Origin: Bacillota bacterium
GTDB lineage: Bacteria; Bacillota_I; Bacilli_A; RF39; UBA660
Direction of reading: 5' to 3'
NCBI GenBank assembly: GCA_023460995.1
Contig: JAEWOE010000003.1
Span: 62,001-126,000, forward strand
DNA length: 64,000 bases
The notes beneath the pieces were generated by a model. The model did no database searches and was not told the DNA's origin. It was given only the letters and a program-made list of their open reading frames with translations. Position numbers and translations under genes: made by a program. Positions 1 through 8,590 of the stretch are shown in pieces. The stretch's first letter is position 1. The number at the start of each line of letters is the position of its first letter.

Positions 1-1
1 C

Positions 2-229
2 GCAATTGCGCAAGTAGGCTTAAAGATACCTGTTCACATAATGACTAAGCAGGGTTGGGAAATTATTAAAAATCATCTACAAAGAATGAATGGTGATATT
101 AACTATGATGAAGTAAAACTTGAAAGGGCAGATGACAAACCTATTTTCGTTAATGACAAAGACAAGATAAAAGTACTAGTTAAGAAGAATATAACTGGCT
201 GTACTGACTGTCCACATCCATGTATCTAA
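2..229 (+). CDS. C-terminal end of an unrecognised protein (partial)
   Basis: The frame is open from base 2 and runs into the TAA at 227-229, so only the last 75 residues are present. Residues before the internal ATG at 41 (AIAQVGLKIPVHI) read like real protein, so the ATG is probably not the start. The protein ends in a cysteine-rich CTDCPHPCI tail, which could bind metal. I do not recognise the family. Confidence 0.6.
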   Translation, partial: AIAQVGLKIPVHIMTKQGWEIIKNHLQRMNGDINYDEVKLERADDKPIFVNDKDKIKVLVKKNITGCTDCPHPCI

Positions 230-244
230 ATCTTTAATAAATTA

Positions 245-253
245 TGATATAAT
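245..253 (+). promoter_or_regulatory. extended -10 promoter
   Basis: TGATATAAT lies 18 bases ahead of the ATG at 272. It leads the HAD hydrolase gene. No convincing -35 is seen. Confidence 0.6.
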
Positions 254-271
254 CTAACTAGGTGATTGTAT

Positions 272-991
272 ATGAAAAAATATGATATATTACTATTTGA
301 TTTAGATGATACCTTAATTGATAATACAGAAAATATTAGGCATGCTTTTAAAGAAATGTTATCTTATATGGGAGATACTTATACTGATGAAAAGTTTAAT
401 AGATGGAATAAATTAGACAAACAATTTTGGATCGATAGGCAAGAGGGTAAAATAATAGTTCCTGATGAGTATATAGAGCCAGTAGAAACGAAAGTTAAAT
501 GGATTCGCTCACAAAGATATATTTTATATTTTAATAATAATATAACTTTAGAGAAGGCTATGGAGATTAGTGATTTATATCTTAATGCTCTAAACGAAGT
601 AGTATTACCAATAGAAGGGGTAAAAGAAACTTTAGAGTACTTATCTAAAAAATATACAATCGCAGTAGTAACAAATGGTCCTTCAGTAGCAACCACAAAT
701 AAAGTAAGAAAAATAGATTGTGAAGAGTATATTGATCATATATTTGCGGCTGACATGTTTGGTTATATGAAACCATCTACAGTATTCTTTGATGGTGTTA
801 AAGTGGCACTAGACGAACCTAATAGTAATAAGTATCTTATGATAGGAGATTCACTTAAAACAGATATCAGGGGTGCTTGTATGGCAAATATGGACTCATG
901 CTGGTTTGATAGAAATGAAGAAGAAATTACTAACTTAGATATGCCTACTATAATTATAAAAAAAATATTAGAACTTAAAAATCTTTTATAG
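272..991 (+). CDS. HAD superfamily hydrolase, YjjG/YfnB-like nucleotidase
   Basis: This is a 239-residue HAD phosphatase resembling the YjjG/YfnB pyrimidine 5'-nucleotidases. The nucleophile motif DLDDT is at residues 10-14, followed by a helical cap, a VVTNG motif II, a lysine (MKPS) and the acidic motif GDSLKTD. It probably dephosphorylates non-canonical nucleotides or small phosphometabolites in the cytoplasm. The start at ATG 272 is chosen because AGGTGAT (260-266) sits at normal spacing; the upstream in-frame TTG at 266 abuts it. It is monocistronic, with its own promoter and a strong terminator. The substrate is inferred from family only. Confidence 0.85.
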   Translation: MKKYDILLFDLDDTLIDNTENIRHAFKEMLSYMGDTYTDEKFNRWNKLDKQFWIDRQEGKIIVPDEYIEPVETKVKWIRSQRYILYFNNNITLEKAMEISDLYLNALNEVVLPIEGVKETLEYLSKKYTIAVVTNGPSVATTNKVRKIDCEEYIDHIFAADMFGYMKPSTVFFDGVKVALDEPNSNKYLMIGDSLKTDIRGACMANMDSCWFDRNEEEITNLDMPTIIIKKILELKNLL

Positions 992-1012
992 CTTTATATT
1001 TTAATAATAGGT

Positions 1013-1042
1013 AAAAAGAGTATGCATACATACTCTTTTTTT
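1013..1042 (+). terminator. intrinsic terminator
   Basis: A perfect 12-bp stem (1013-1024 with 1029-1040) with loop CATA runs into a T tract. It ends the HAD gene. Confidence 0.8.
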
Positions 1043-1048
1043 ATATTA

Positions 1049-1057
1049 TGATATAAT
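1049..1057 (+). promoter_or_regulatory. extended -10 promoter
   Basis: TGATATAAT lies 25 bases before the start at 1083, directly after the preceding terminator. Confidence 0.6.
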
Positions 1058-1082
1058 AAATGAATTTAAAGGAAGTGCTTTT

Positions 1083-2186
1083 ATGAATGTACTTGATTAT
1101 GTCAGAAGATATAGTAATACTGGTTTTGAGAAAAAAGGTTTTACTGAACTAGATAATATTGTTTTCTCATTACTTTCGTATGTATATTATGACGGTATAG
1201 TATCTACTAATGGTAGAAATAAAATGACTTTAAAACAAGTTAGGGATTTCTTTTTCAAGATGCATCCTACTAGCGAAATAAAGAGAAATCTTCTAGCAAC
1301 TAGAAATGCAATAAAATTATTAGATGAAGTAAGTAAAACAAAAAGATATAAAAATATTCTTATGTATAACTATGTAAGTATTTCGGATAAAAGTCAGCAG
1401 TTTTGCGCTATTACTTTTGAAATAAATTCCAAACTTATTTATGTTTCATTTGAAGGAACAAATCACCTAATTAGTGGATGGGAAGAAGACTGCATGATGG
1501 CGTATATGTTTCCAGTAGGAGCCCAAAGAAACGCTATTAGATACCTAAATAGGAACTTTAGTTTTAAGAATTATAATATTATTGTAGGTGGTCACTCTAA
1601 GGGAGGAAACTTAGCCCTTGTTTCCTCAATGTACTGTAACTTTTTTGTTAGGTCTAAAATAATAAAGATTTACAATAATGATGGCCCTGGTCTTAGACAA
1701 GAACAAATTGAATCAAAAAACTATAAAAATATAAAAGATAGATTAGTTCATATAGTACCCAATTATACTATGGTAGGACTTCTTTTGAGACATAGTAATA
1801 ATTATTTAGTAGTTAAGTCTAATAGACTAGGTTTATTTGCCCATGATGCTTTATCATGGCAAATAGATGATGACATGTTTATACCCGCTAAATTAAGTAA
1901 GTTTAGTAGAGTATTAGATGAAGGTTTTCTTAAATGGCTAGATAAATATGATGATAAAAAAAGAAAAGAATTTGTAGATTATGTTTTTGAAATATTTGAG
2001 AAGAATAATATTAGTAGTTTAATTGAAATAGTAGAGGATAATAGATTAATACTAACTTTATTAAAAGAAACTAAAAATATTCATTCAGTAGTAAAAGAAA
2101 TGCTTAAAGATTTAATCGTAATATTAAGACAGTGTAATAAAGAACAATTAACTTTTAAGATTGATAAAGAGGAAAAAACTATATAG
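1083..2186 (+). CDS. Mbeg1-like (DUF2974) alpha/beta-hydrolase-like protein
   Basis: This is a 367-residue protein of the DUF2974/Mbeg1-like family. The nucleophile-elbow motif GGHSKGG is at residues 169-175 (candidate Ser172), in a lipase-class-3-like setting after the strand LIYVSFEGT. The C-terminal third is helical and charged. There is no signal peptide or membrane segment, so it is probably cytoplasmic. The family is predicted to hydrolyse lipids or esters, but no substrate is established. GGAAG (1071-1075) supports the ATG. It stands alone between two terminators. Confidence 0.75.
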   Translation: MNVLDYVRRYSNTGFEKKGFTELDNIVFSLLSYVYYDGIVSTNGRNKMTLKQVRDFFFKMHPTSEIKRNLLATRNAIKLLDEVSKTKRYKNILMYNYVSISDKSQQFCAITFEINSKLIYVSFEGTNHLISGWEEDCMMAYMFPVGAQRNAIRYLNRNFSFKNYNIIVGGHSKGGNLALVSSMYCNFFVRSKIIKIYNNDGPGLRQEQIESKNYKNIKDRLVHIVPNYTMVGLLLRHSNNYLVVKSNRLGLFAHDALSWQIDDDMFIPAKLSKFSRVLDEGFLKWLDKYDDKKRKEFVDYVFEIFEKNNISSLIEIVEDNRLILTLLKETKNIHSVVKEMLKDLIVILRQCNKEQLTFKIDKEEKTI

Positions 2187-2198
2187 TTTTTTCTTTTA
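2172..2198 (+). terminator. terminator overlapping a stop codon
   Basis: A perfect palindrome (arms 2172-2180 and 2185-2193, loop ATAT) contains the TAG stop of the DUF2974 gene and is followed by TTTT. It has only two G-C pairs, so it may be weak. Confidence 0.5.
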
Positions 2199-2219
2199 TT
2201 AGGAATAAATAAAAAAGTA

Positions 2220-2228
2220 TGTTATAAT
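2220..2228 (+). promoter_or_regulatory. extended -10 promoter
   Basis: TGTTATAAT lies 45 bases before the DEAD-box helicase ATG, leaving a 5' leader of about 38 bases with AGAGG at 2260-2264. Confidence 0.6.
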
Positions 2229-2273
2229 AAAGCGTCTTTAAAAACGAGGAAAGAATAAAAAGAGGTAATATAT

Positions 2274-3641
2274 ATGAAATTTGAACAATTAGGTTTAAAA
2301 GAACCGCTTTTAAAAACATTAAATAATGAGGGTTATGTAGACCCAACTCCTATTCAAGAAAAAACTATTCCGGTAATATTAGATGGTAAAGATATATTAG
2401 GTTGTGCTCAAACAGGAACGGGTAAAACTGCAGCATTTGCACTTCCAATTATACAAAAACTTCATGAAAATTATAAATTTGAAGAAGTTAAACCAATTAG
2501 ATTTTTAATACTTACTCCAACTAGAGAACTTGCGATGCAAATTAGAAACAATATTAGAACTTATACTTTAGGTACTAAGTTAAAATGTAGTGTTATTTTT
2601 GGTGGAGTAAATCAAACTTCTCAAAAAGAAGTACTTAAAAAAGGTATTGATATTTTAGTAGCGACACCAGGAAGATTACTTGATTTAGTTAACCAAAAAA
2701 GTGCTAAGTTAGAAAAAGTAGAATATCTAGTACTTGATGAAGCAGATACTATGCTTGATATGGGATTTATTAATGATATTAAAAAAATAGTTAGTAAACT
2801 TCCTACGGAAAAACAAACTTTATTATTTTCAGCTACTATGCCAGATAGTATTCATACATTAGCTGAAAGTTTTTTAAGAAATCCAGAGATAATTAAAGTA
2901 AACCCAGTATCTTCTACAGCGGATAAAATTGATCAAGAAGTATACTATGTAGATAGAGGTAATAAAACTAAACTATTAGTAGATATCTTAAAAAATAATG
3001 AAATAAAAAGTGCTTTAATATTCACAAGAACTAAACATGGCGCTAATAACTTAGCTGAAAGTTTAGAAAAAACTGGAATTAAAAGTGGAGTAATTCATGG
3101 AAATAAATCTCAAAATGCTAGAGTTAAAGCATTAGAAGATTTTAAAACAGGAAAAACTAAAATTCTTATTGCAACTGATATAGCAGCAAGAGGAATAGAT
3201 ATAAATGATTTATCACATGTAATAAATTATGAGATACCAGAACAGGCTGAAACTTATGTTCATAGAATTGGAAGAACTGCTAGAGCTGGTAAAGGCGGAG
3301 TAGCAATTTCTCTTTGTGATATAAATGAACGTAAAGATTTTGAAGCAATTGAAAGATTGATAAAGAAATCAGTTACTGAAAATGGTAATCATAACTATCC
3401 AATGGCAATCTTTGTAACTACACCAAAAGAGAAAAAAGGAAACTTTAAAAGAAGTAATAGTGCTAGAAATAGTGGTGTTAAGAAGTCTTCATTTGGTGGA
3501 GATAATAAAACAGGATTTGCTTCAAGAATGTCAGAGAATAGTAAGAAAAAATTTGGCGGACAAAACACTAGAAATAGTTTTAATAAATCTTATAGTACTA
3601 AGGGATTTAAAAAGTCAAGTTATCGTGGAAACGGAAAATAG
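2274..3641 (+). CDS. DEAD-box ATP-dependent RNA helicase
   Basis: This 455-residue DEAD-box helicase unwinds RNA duplexes using ATP, typically in cold adaptation, mRNA decay or ribosome assembly. Visible motifs in order: Q motif (PTPIQ, about 25), AQTGTGKT (45-52), PTREL (about 82), TPGR (about 131), DEAD (155-158), SAT, and HRIGRTARAG of the second RecA domain. The last 80 or so residues form a basic Ser/Asn/Gly/Lys-rich tail, probably an RNA-binding extension. It resembles the CshA/DeaD group of Bacillota, but I cannot name the ortholog. Confidence 0.93.
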   Translation: MKFEQLGLKEPLLKTLNNEGYVDPTPIQEKTIPVILDGKDILGCAQTGTGKTAAFALPIIQKLHENYKFEEVKPIRFLILTPTRELAMQIRNNIRTYTLGTKLKCSVIFGGVNQTSQKEVLKKGIDILVATPGRLLDLVNQKSAKLEKVEYLVLDEADTMLDMGFINDIKKIVSKLPTEKQTLLFSATMPDSIHTLAESFLRNPEIIKVNPVSSTADKIDQEVYYVDRGNKTKLLVDILKNNEIKSALIFTRTKHGANNLAESLEKTGIKSGVIHGNKSQNARVKALEDFKTGKTKILIATDIAARGIDINDLSHVINYEIPEQAETYVHRIGRTARAGKGGVAISLCDINERKDFEAIERLIKKSVTENGNHNYPMAIFVTTPKEKKGNFKRSNSARNSGVKKSSFGGDNKTGFASRMSENSKKKFGGQNTRNSFNKSYSTKGFKKSSYRGNGK

Positions 3642-3667
3642 AACTCATTTGAGTTCTATTTTTTTAT
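3635..3667 (+). terminator. intrinsic terminator
   Basis: A 12-13 bp stem (AAAATAGAACTC with GAGTTCTATTTT) precedes a T tract and ends the helicase gene, starting within its last codons. Confidence 0.8.
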
Positions 3668-3745
3668 ATAATTATAACTATAATATTTAATGTACTTTTT
3701 ATTATACCAATTCTAAAACCTTCTTTTTCAATTAAGTACATTATA

Positions 3746-3754
3746 TGTTATAAT
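3746..3754 (+). promoter_or_regulatory. extended -10 promoter
   Basis: TGTTATAAT lies ahead of the flavoprotein gene, 24 bases from the ATG at 3778. Confidence 0.55.
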
Positions 3755-3777
3755 TATTTGGAGATATGGGTGATAAT

Positions 3778-4953
3778 ATGTATGATGTAATTGTAATAGG
3801 TTCTGGTCCAGCTGGCTTAATGGCTAGTATAGTTGCCAGCAAAAATAATAAAGTATTACTTTTAGAAAAAAATGAAATTTCTGGTAAGAAGTTATTAATT
3901 ACTGGTGGAGGAAGATGTAATCTTACTAACCTTAAAAGTAATAGAGATTTTTTAGATGAAGTAGATTACAATAAAAAATATTTATATAGTGCTGTAAATA
4001 AGTTTGGACCATATGAAATATATGATTACTTTACAAAACAAGGTATTAAATTAAAAGAAGAAGAAGATAACAAAATATTTCCAGTTAGTAATAGAGCAAG
4101 TGAAATATTACAGTGTCTACTTGATGATTTAAAAAAAGTAGATGTAAAATATCATGAAAATGTACAAGATATAAAAATTATTGGTGATTTAAAAGAATTA
4201 ACTACTAATAAAGAAGTATATACTTCAAAAAATATCATTATCGCAACGGGCGGTTCTAGTTTTAAACAAACGGGTTCAACTGGTGATAATATGAAATTTG
4301 CTAAAATGTTAAATCAGCCTACTGTAAATCTATTTCCAGCTGAAGTTGGGCTAGTACTTAAAGATAGTTTACAAATACTAGCTGGTACTTCATTTGAAGA
4401 AGTAACTGTTAAATATATGAATAAAAGGACAACTGGTAATTTAATATTTACTCATAGAGGAATAAGTGGCTCAGCTATTATGAAAATAAGTGAACATGTT
4501 TACTTAAATGATTCTAAAGAAATAACAATTGATTTACTTCCTAATATTTCTAGTGATGAATTAAAAAGTATGATAAATAACTTTGATAGAGAAAAAGAAC
4601 TAGCAACATTCTTAAACATATTATTTACTAAAAGATTTAGTAGTTACTTAGTAGATAAACTTAATATGAATGTGAAAATAAAATCTTTGTATCATAAAAC
4701 AATAGATAAAGTAATTAATGAAATAAAAGAGTATAAATTATCTATTCTAAAAGTAGAAAACTTAGATAAAGCATATGTAACTGGTGGTGGTGTAGATATG
4801 AATTATATTGATACATCTACTATGGAATCTAAAATAAATAAAGGTGTTTATTTTGTAGGAGAAGCATTAGACATTCATGGACCAATAGGTGGATATAATA
4901 TCACTCTTGCTTTATCTACAGGTTTTCTAGCCGGATCTAGTGTGAAAAAATAG
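3778..4953 (+). CDS. BaiN/HI0933-like NAD(P)/FAD-dependent oxidoreductase
   Basis: This 391-residue flavoprotein belongs to the HI0933/BaiN family of putative dehydrogenases. The dinucleotide fold GSGPAG is at residues 8-13, then KKLLITGGGRCNLTN (the family hallmark), IIATGG, and a C-terminal FVGEALDIHGPIGGYN that closes the FAD site. The protein is cytosolic; physiological substrates are mostly unknown. ATG 3778 is preferred over 3766 because GGGTGAT (3768-3774) sits at proper spacing, whereas the only purine run before 3766 is too close. Confidence 0.85.
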   Translation: MYDVIVIGSGPAGLMASIVASKNNKVLLLEKNEISGKKLLITGGGRCNLTNLKSNRDFLDEVDYNKKYLYSAVNKFGPYEIYDYFTKQGIKLKEEEDNKIFPVSNRASEILQCLLDDLKKVDVKYHENVQDIKIIGDLKELTTNKEVYTSKNIIIATGGSSFKQTGSTGDNMKFAKMLNQPTVNLFPAEVGLVLKDSLQILAGTSFEEVTVKYMNKRTTGNLIFTHRGISGSAIMKISEHVYLNDSKEITIDLLPNISSDELKSMINNFDREKELATFLNILFTKRFSSYLVDKLNMNVKIKSLYHKTIDKVINEIKEYKLSILKVENLDKAYVTGGGVDMNYIDTSTMESKINKGVYFVGEALDIHGPIGGYNITLALSTGFLAGSSVKK

Positions 4954-4970
4954 CTTAGTTATTTATTGCT

Positions 4971-4997
4971 AAAACAATTTCAAATTAGTTTTTTTGT
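4971..4997 (+). terminator. possible weak terminator
   Basis: AAAACAAT pairs imperfectly with ATTAGTTTT and a seven-T run follows. The stem is AT-rich and interrupted. Confidence 0.35.
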
Positions 4998-5046
4998 GAA
5001 ATTAAATTTAATGATTTAATCTTAAATTTACTATATTAATATTTTA

Positions 5047-5055
5047 TGTTAAAAT
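5047..5055 (+). promoter_or_regulatory. probable extended -10 promoter
   Basis: TGTTAAAAT, a one-base variant of the local TGnTATAAT motif, lies 28 bases before the TTG start of the GLUG pilin. Confidence 0.45.
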
Positions 5056-5082
5056 TAAATTAATAGAATAGGAGTGATATTT

Positions 5083-6903
5083 TTGAGTAGAAGTATTTTA
5101 GTTATGAAATTATATTTTAAAAAGATGGGTTTTACATTAATAGAATTATTAGCAGTTATTTTAATATTAGGTGTAATAGCTTTAATAGCTATTCCGGTTA
5201 TCTCAAATATAGTTAAAAATGCTAAGAAAAGTGCAGCTATAACAAGTGCAAGAAATCTTATTCAAGCTGCTGAACAATACTATCAACAAAAAAATATAAG
5301 CGATTCTTTTGTTAATTCGGCAAATTTTATATGTGATGGAAGAAGTTGTAAATTTGGAACTGATTCACTTGATATAAAAGGAAAATTACCAGAAGCTGGT
5401 AAAGTATCTGTTAATTCTGATGGCGATGTTATTGTAAGTATTTTAAACTATGATTTTTGTATTACTAAGCAGTTTAGAAGTGATGATATAGAGGCATATG
5501 ATTGTTCAAAAAATATTAAAATTGAATCAATAGAAGATTTAGTAGTATTAGCTAATCAAGTTGATAGTGGTGACGTAAAGACAAAAAACACGTATGTTTT
5601 AATTAAAGATTTAGATTTTGATAATAATGCTAGTTATGATGATCCCTCAAGTACCTCTTATGGAGACATAAATGGTGATGGGATTGTAGCTAGTATTAAA
5701 GATGAATTAACGACTAGTAGAGGATGGAATCCTATTGGTACAGAGTATTATACTTCAAGATTTGATGGTTATTTTAATGGATTAGGCAACACAATAAATA
5801 ATCTTTACATTAATAGACCTTCTGGTGTAAATCAGGGATTATTTGCTTTTTTAACGGGTAAGGTTGTTTTTTTGAATTTACAAGGAGAACTTTATGCAGA
5901 TAGGTATTCAGGTTTATTGGCTGGTCTTGCTTATACTAGTATGATTCAAAATTGCAATATAAAAGGTCAAGTAATTGGAAGCAGTAACTCTTTAAAAATT
6001 GGAATGATGGCCGGATCTTCTTCAGATGTTAAAATCTCTAGTAGTTATGTGGAAGGGACAGTTTCAGGTAATGAATCGGTAGGTGGCTTAGTTGGTGCTT
6101 CTTCTAATAATACAGTTATAAGTGACTCCAATTCTAATGTAAGTATTACTGGCAATGTATATATAGGCGGTCTAGTTGGTGAATTCTATGGCTCTAATAG
6201 TAAAATATATAATTGCTTTTCTAAAGGAAATATTGATAACGCAAGTAGTACAGTTGGTGGATTAGTTGCGTTATCAGGAGGAATAATTAAAAATAGTTAC
6301 TCAACTATGGATATTACCATTTCTGCAGCTTCAGATGGAAATGTTGGTGGACTAGTTGGTCTTATAGGTTGTACTGATTGTGATCATTCTAGTACTCTAG
6401 TTCAAAATTGCTATTCAACAGGAGATGTAATTGTAAATGGATATAGGGAGGGTGGCTCATTAATTGGACAAAATGGTGCTTCTTCTGAAAACAATAGAAC
6501 AAAATATCTTACTCTAAGAAACAGTTATTCTATAGGTAACATAAATGGCAATGATAAAATAGGCTTAATAGGCATAGGTGTAATGAATGGTGAAAATCTA
6601 TTTAATGGAGGTATTGTAACAGCTTATAGCAACTCTGGAAATATTGTAGGAATTATTGAAGGTGCTGGTGCTTCTTATACGAATACATATTCATTTCCAG
6701 AAGTGGGAAGTTTAACAAATAAGACTGGTGTAATAGTTAATAAAGAAACAGTTAAAATTTCAAATTGGTGGAAGAACACTTTATCATTAGACAATAGTTG
6801 GAAGTATATGGATGGTTATTATCCTCTACTATATGAATTAGATAGTGATGGCAATCCAACCTCATTTCTTTTAAAAGGACAAGAGAAAATTAAAATTGGA
6901 TAA
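5083..6903 (+). CDS. type IV pilin-like protein with GLUG repeats (surface adhesin)
   Basis: This protein of about 606 residues begins with a prepilin-type segment: a short basic leader, then GFTLIELLAVIL with the invariant Glu at +5, and a hydrophobic helix. The body has a disulfide-prone Cys region, a calcium-loop-like DINGDGI stretch, and at least four GLUG-type repeats (GGLVGA, GGLVGE, GGLVAL, GGLVGL with N-C-Y/F-S-x-G), typical of beta-helical adhesins. It is probably processed by a prepilin peptidase and displayed on the surface. TTG 5083 is preferred because GGAGTGAT (5071-5078) is well placed and the same leader precedes the pilin at 9877; ATG 5104 is an alternative. Confidence 0.8.
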   Translation: MSRSILVMKLYFKKMGFTLIELLAVILILGVIALIAIPVISNIVKNAKKSAAITSARNLIQAAEQYYQQKNISDSFVNSANFICDGRSCKFGTDSLDIKGKLPEAGKVSVNSDGDVIVSILNYDFCITKQFRSDDIEAYDCSKNIKIESIEDLVVLANQVDSGDVKTKNTYVLIKDLDFDNNASYDDPSSTSYGDINGDGIVASIKDELTTSRGWNPIGTEYYTSRFDGYFNGLGNTINNLYINRPSGVNQGLFAFLTGKVVFLNLQGELYADRYSGLLAGLAYTSMIQNCNIKGQVIGSSNSLKIGMMAGSSSDVKISSSYVEGTVSGNESVGGLVGASSNNTVISDSNSNVSITGNVYIGGLVGEFYGSNSKIYNCFSKGNIDNASSTVGGLVALSGGIIKNSYSTMDITISAASDGNVGGLVGLIGCTDCDHSSTLVQNCYSTGDVIVNGYREGGSLIGQNGASSENNRTKYLTLRNSYSIGNINGNDKIGLIGIGVMNGENLFNGGIVTAYSNSGNIVGIIEGAGASYTNTYSFPEVGSLTNKTGVIVNKETVKISNWWKNTLSLDNSWKYMDGYYPLLYELDSDGNPTSFLLKGQEKIKIG

Positions 6904-6910
6904 ACAATAA

Positions 6911-6939
6911 AGCAAGAAAAACTTCTTGCTTTTTTTTAT
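6911..6939 (+). terminator. intrinsic terminator
   Basis: AGCAAGAA pairs with TTCTTGCT across loop AAAC, then eight T. It ends the GLUG pilin gene. Confidence 0.85.
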
Positions 6940-7318
6940 ACTATTATTATGTCTACTATTGACATAACATGATTAAAAATGTTAACATGGAGTTAACCTA
7001 ATAAACGGGTTCGATCAAATTAAAATTATCAGCATTAGTTATTTTTAATACCACAGTATTATCCAGTTTAAATGATATAGAAAATATCTTAATATAGTTG
7101 TACATATTTACTTTGATAGTATTGGTTATAAATGTAATTTTGATGGTCATAGTATCTACAGATATTAAAGTTATATAGCATCCTCTATGGATACTAGTAA
7201 AGCTTGAACATGTTTTGAAGCGAGAATTTTGCACACTAAAAAACAGAAATACAGCTATAAATAGTGTGTGACCATTTATAGAAATAGATTATCAAATAAG
7301 AAGTGAGGGATTAATAAA
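6940..7318 (+). other. 379-bp non-coding gap between pilin genes
   Basis: No supported gene is seen. The gap holds a lone TTGACA (6959-6964) with no good -10, two GTTAAC hexamers (6981-6986, 6992-6997), and inverted repeats: AGTATC with GATACT around 7147-7196, and CACACTA (7232-7238) with TAGTGTG (7262-7268). GTGAGG (7303-7308) serves the pilin at 7319. It could be a long structured 5' leader or decayed sequence. Confidence 0.4.
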
Positions 7319-8434
7319 ATGAAACGAAGCGGTTTTACTTTAATAGAACTTTTATCAGTAATTATAATACTAAGTATTATTGCATTAATAGCTATACCAT
7401 CAGTTAATAAAATAGTTATTCAAAGCAAGAAATCTGCATTTGAAGTAAGTGCTAATAATTTAGTAGATGCAATAAAATATGCTTGTCAACTTCAGCAAAT
7501 AAAAAATGATCAAATAACTGAGATATATACATTCTCAGAAAATGGCGTTTCTCCTAAATTAGATGTCAAAGGAAAATTACCTACATCTGGAAATGCAACT
7601 GTAGACTCTAGTTGTAATGTAACGCTAAGTGTTACTAATGGTAAATTTACTGCAACAAAATCATTTATAGAAGATAGAGTTACAGTAGTAGAAGGTGATG
7701 AATTTGAAGAACCACCGATTACTTATACGGTATATGCCAATGGAACAGCAGTATACTTTAATCCTGTAACTGGCGCAAAATGTACAGCAGGTGAAGCAGT
7801 AAGCATAACCGGAACAAAAACAGGATGTATGAAATGGTATGCTTTTAATGATGGTGGAGCATCTACTGATACAATAAACTTGATATTAGATCATAATACT
7901 ACAGCTGTAGTAGCATGGAACTCTACTGGAAGTAATGTAAGTGGGCCAACAAATGTTATGACACAACTTGCATCTGACACGAGTTCATGGGCTGGCGTAC
8001 CTACAAGAACAGATAGTTATAGTGTAAGTAACGGAACAGCTAGTTATACAATAAATTATAGTACATATAAGGCTAGACTTATAAAAGCATCAGAAATTGC
8101 CACAATAACAGGGAATAGTAGTTTTGTTGAAGTAACTGCTACATCATTAAATTGGTTTTATTTAGACAGTAATACGCAGACACAAACAGCAACAACAACT
8201 GGAGCAAGTAATTATGACTGGTTGTTTGATTATACATATGATTGTACTAGTTACGGATGTAATATAGCTGATGCCAGTAACTATGGTTATTGGACATCTA
8301 CAGCCGTCTCTCCCGATACTGGCTACGCTTGGAGCGTGTTTAGAGGCGGCTACTTGAACATCTTCAACGTAGTTATTGCGACTAGCCGCGGTGTGCGCCC
8401 AGTTATAACTATTTCAAAATCACTTATACAATAA
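7319..8434 (+). CDS. type IV pilin-like protein with hypervariable-looking lectin-like C-terminus
   Basis: This 371-residue protein has the prepilin segment GFTLIELLSVII at residues 5-16, a helix, and a pilin-type body with paired Cys. From about residue 135 it carries a domain shared with the next two genes (CMKWYAFNDGG, LILDHNTTAVVAWN, YKARLIKASEI, WLFDY, YWTST, RGVRPVI), resembling DUF6273/C-type-lectin-like domains. The stretch between YWTST and RGVRPVI (about 8303-8398) differs fully from its paralogs and is GC- and C-ending-codon-rich, unlike the rest of the gene. It is probably a surface fibre subunit with a binding head. Confidence 0.8.
   Translation: MKRSGFTLIELLSVIIILSIIALIAIPSVNKIVIQSKKSAFEVSANNLVDAIKYACQLQQIKNDQITEIYTFSENGVSPKLDVKGKLPTSGNATVDSSCNVTLSVTNGKFTATKSFIEDRVTVVEGDEFEEPPITYTVYANGTAVYFNPVTGAKCTAGEAVSITGTKTGCMKWYAFNDGGASTDTINLILDHNTTAVVAWNSTGSNVSGPTNVMTQLASDTSSWAGVPTRTDSYSVSNGTASYTINYSTYKARLIKASEIATITGNSSFVEVTATSLNWFYLDSNTQTQTATTTGASNYDWLFDYTYDCTSYGCNIADASNYGYWTSTAVSPDTGYAWSVFRGGYLNIFNVVIATSRGVRPVITISKSLIQ
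8303..8398 (+). other. candidate DGR-type variable region
   Basis: Bases 8301-8400 contain 57 G or C by my count, against 15 of 60 in 8041-8100 of the same gene. Of the 32 codons here, 16 end in C and 5 in G. The fixed residues (AW, V, G, L, GVRPV) are spaced by NNC/NNT codons, as expected if AAC/AAT codons of a template had been adenine-mutagenised. No template or reverse transcriptase is in the window, so this is inference from pattern. Confidence 0.5.
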
Positions 8435-8466
8435 AAAATGAACTAATTATCTAGTTCATTTTTTTA
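8433..8466 (+). terminator. intrinsic terminator (hairpin after variable region)
   Basis: A perfect 13-bp stem (8433-8445 with 8452-8464, loop ATTATC) begins within the stop codon. DGR target genes often have a hairpin just after the variable region, so it could have a second role. Confidence 0.8.
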
Positions 8467-8590
8467 AATATTAATTGAGTAATGAAATTTAATATTTTTG
8501 TCATAATTAGGCGATTTCTTTTACTTCTAATAATATTTACTTAGTTTAACTCCAGTGTTACTATATAACAAGTGATAGGAGAGATTATAA

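Noticed and set aside
3460..3690. 76-codon frame inside the helicase tail
   Set aside because: It overlaps the coding tail in another frame, runs through the terminator and lacks a ribosome site.
6998..7234. 78-codon reading frame on the minus strand between pilins
   Set aside because: It starts at GTG with no ribosome site or promoter, and the translation has no protein-like pattern; treated as non-coding.
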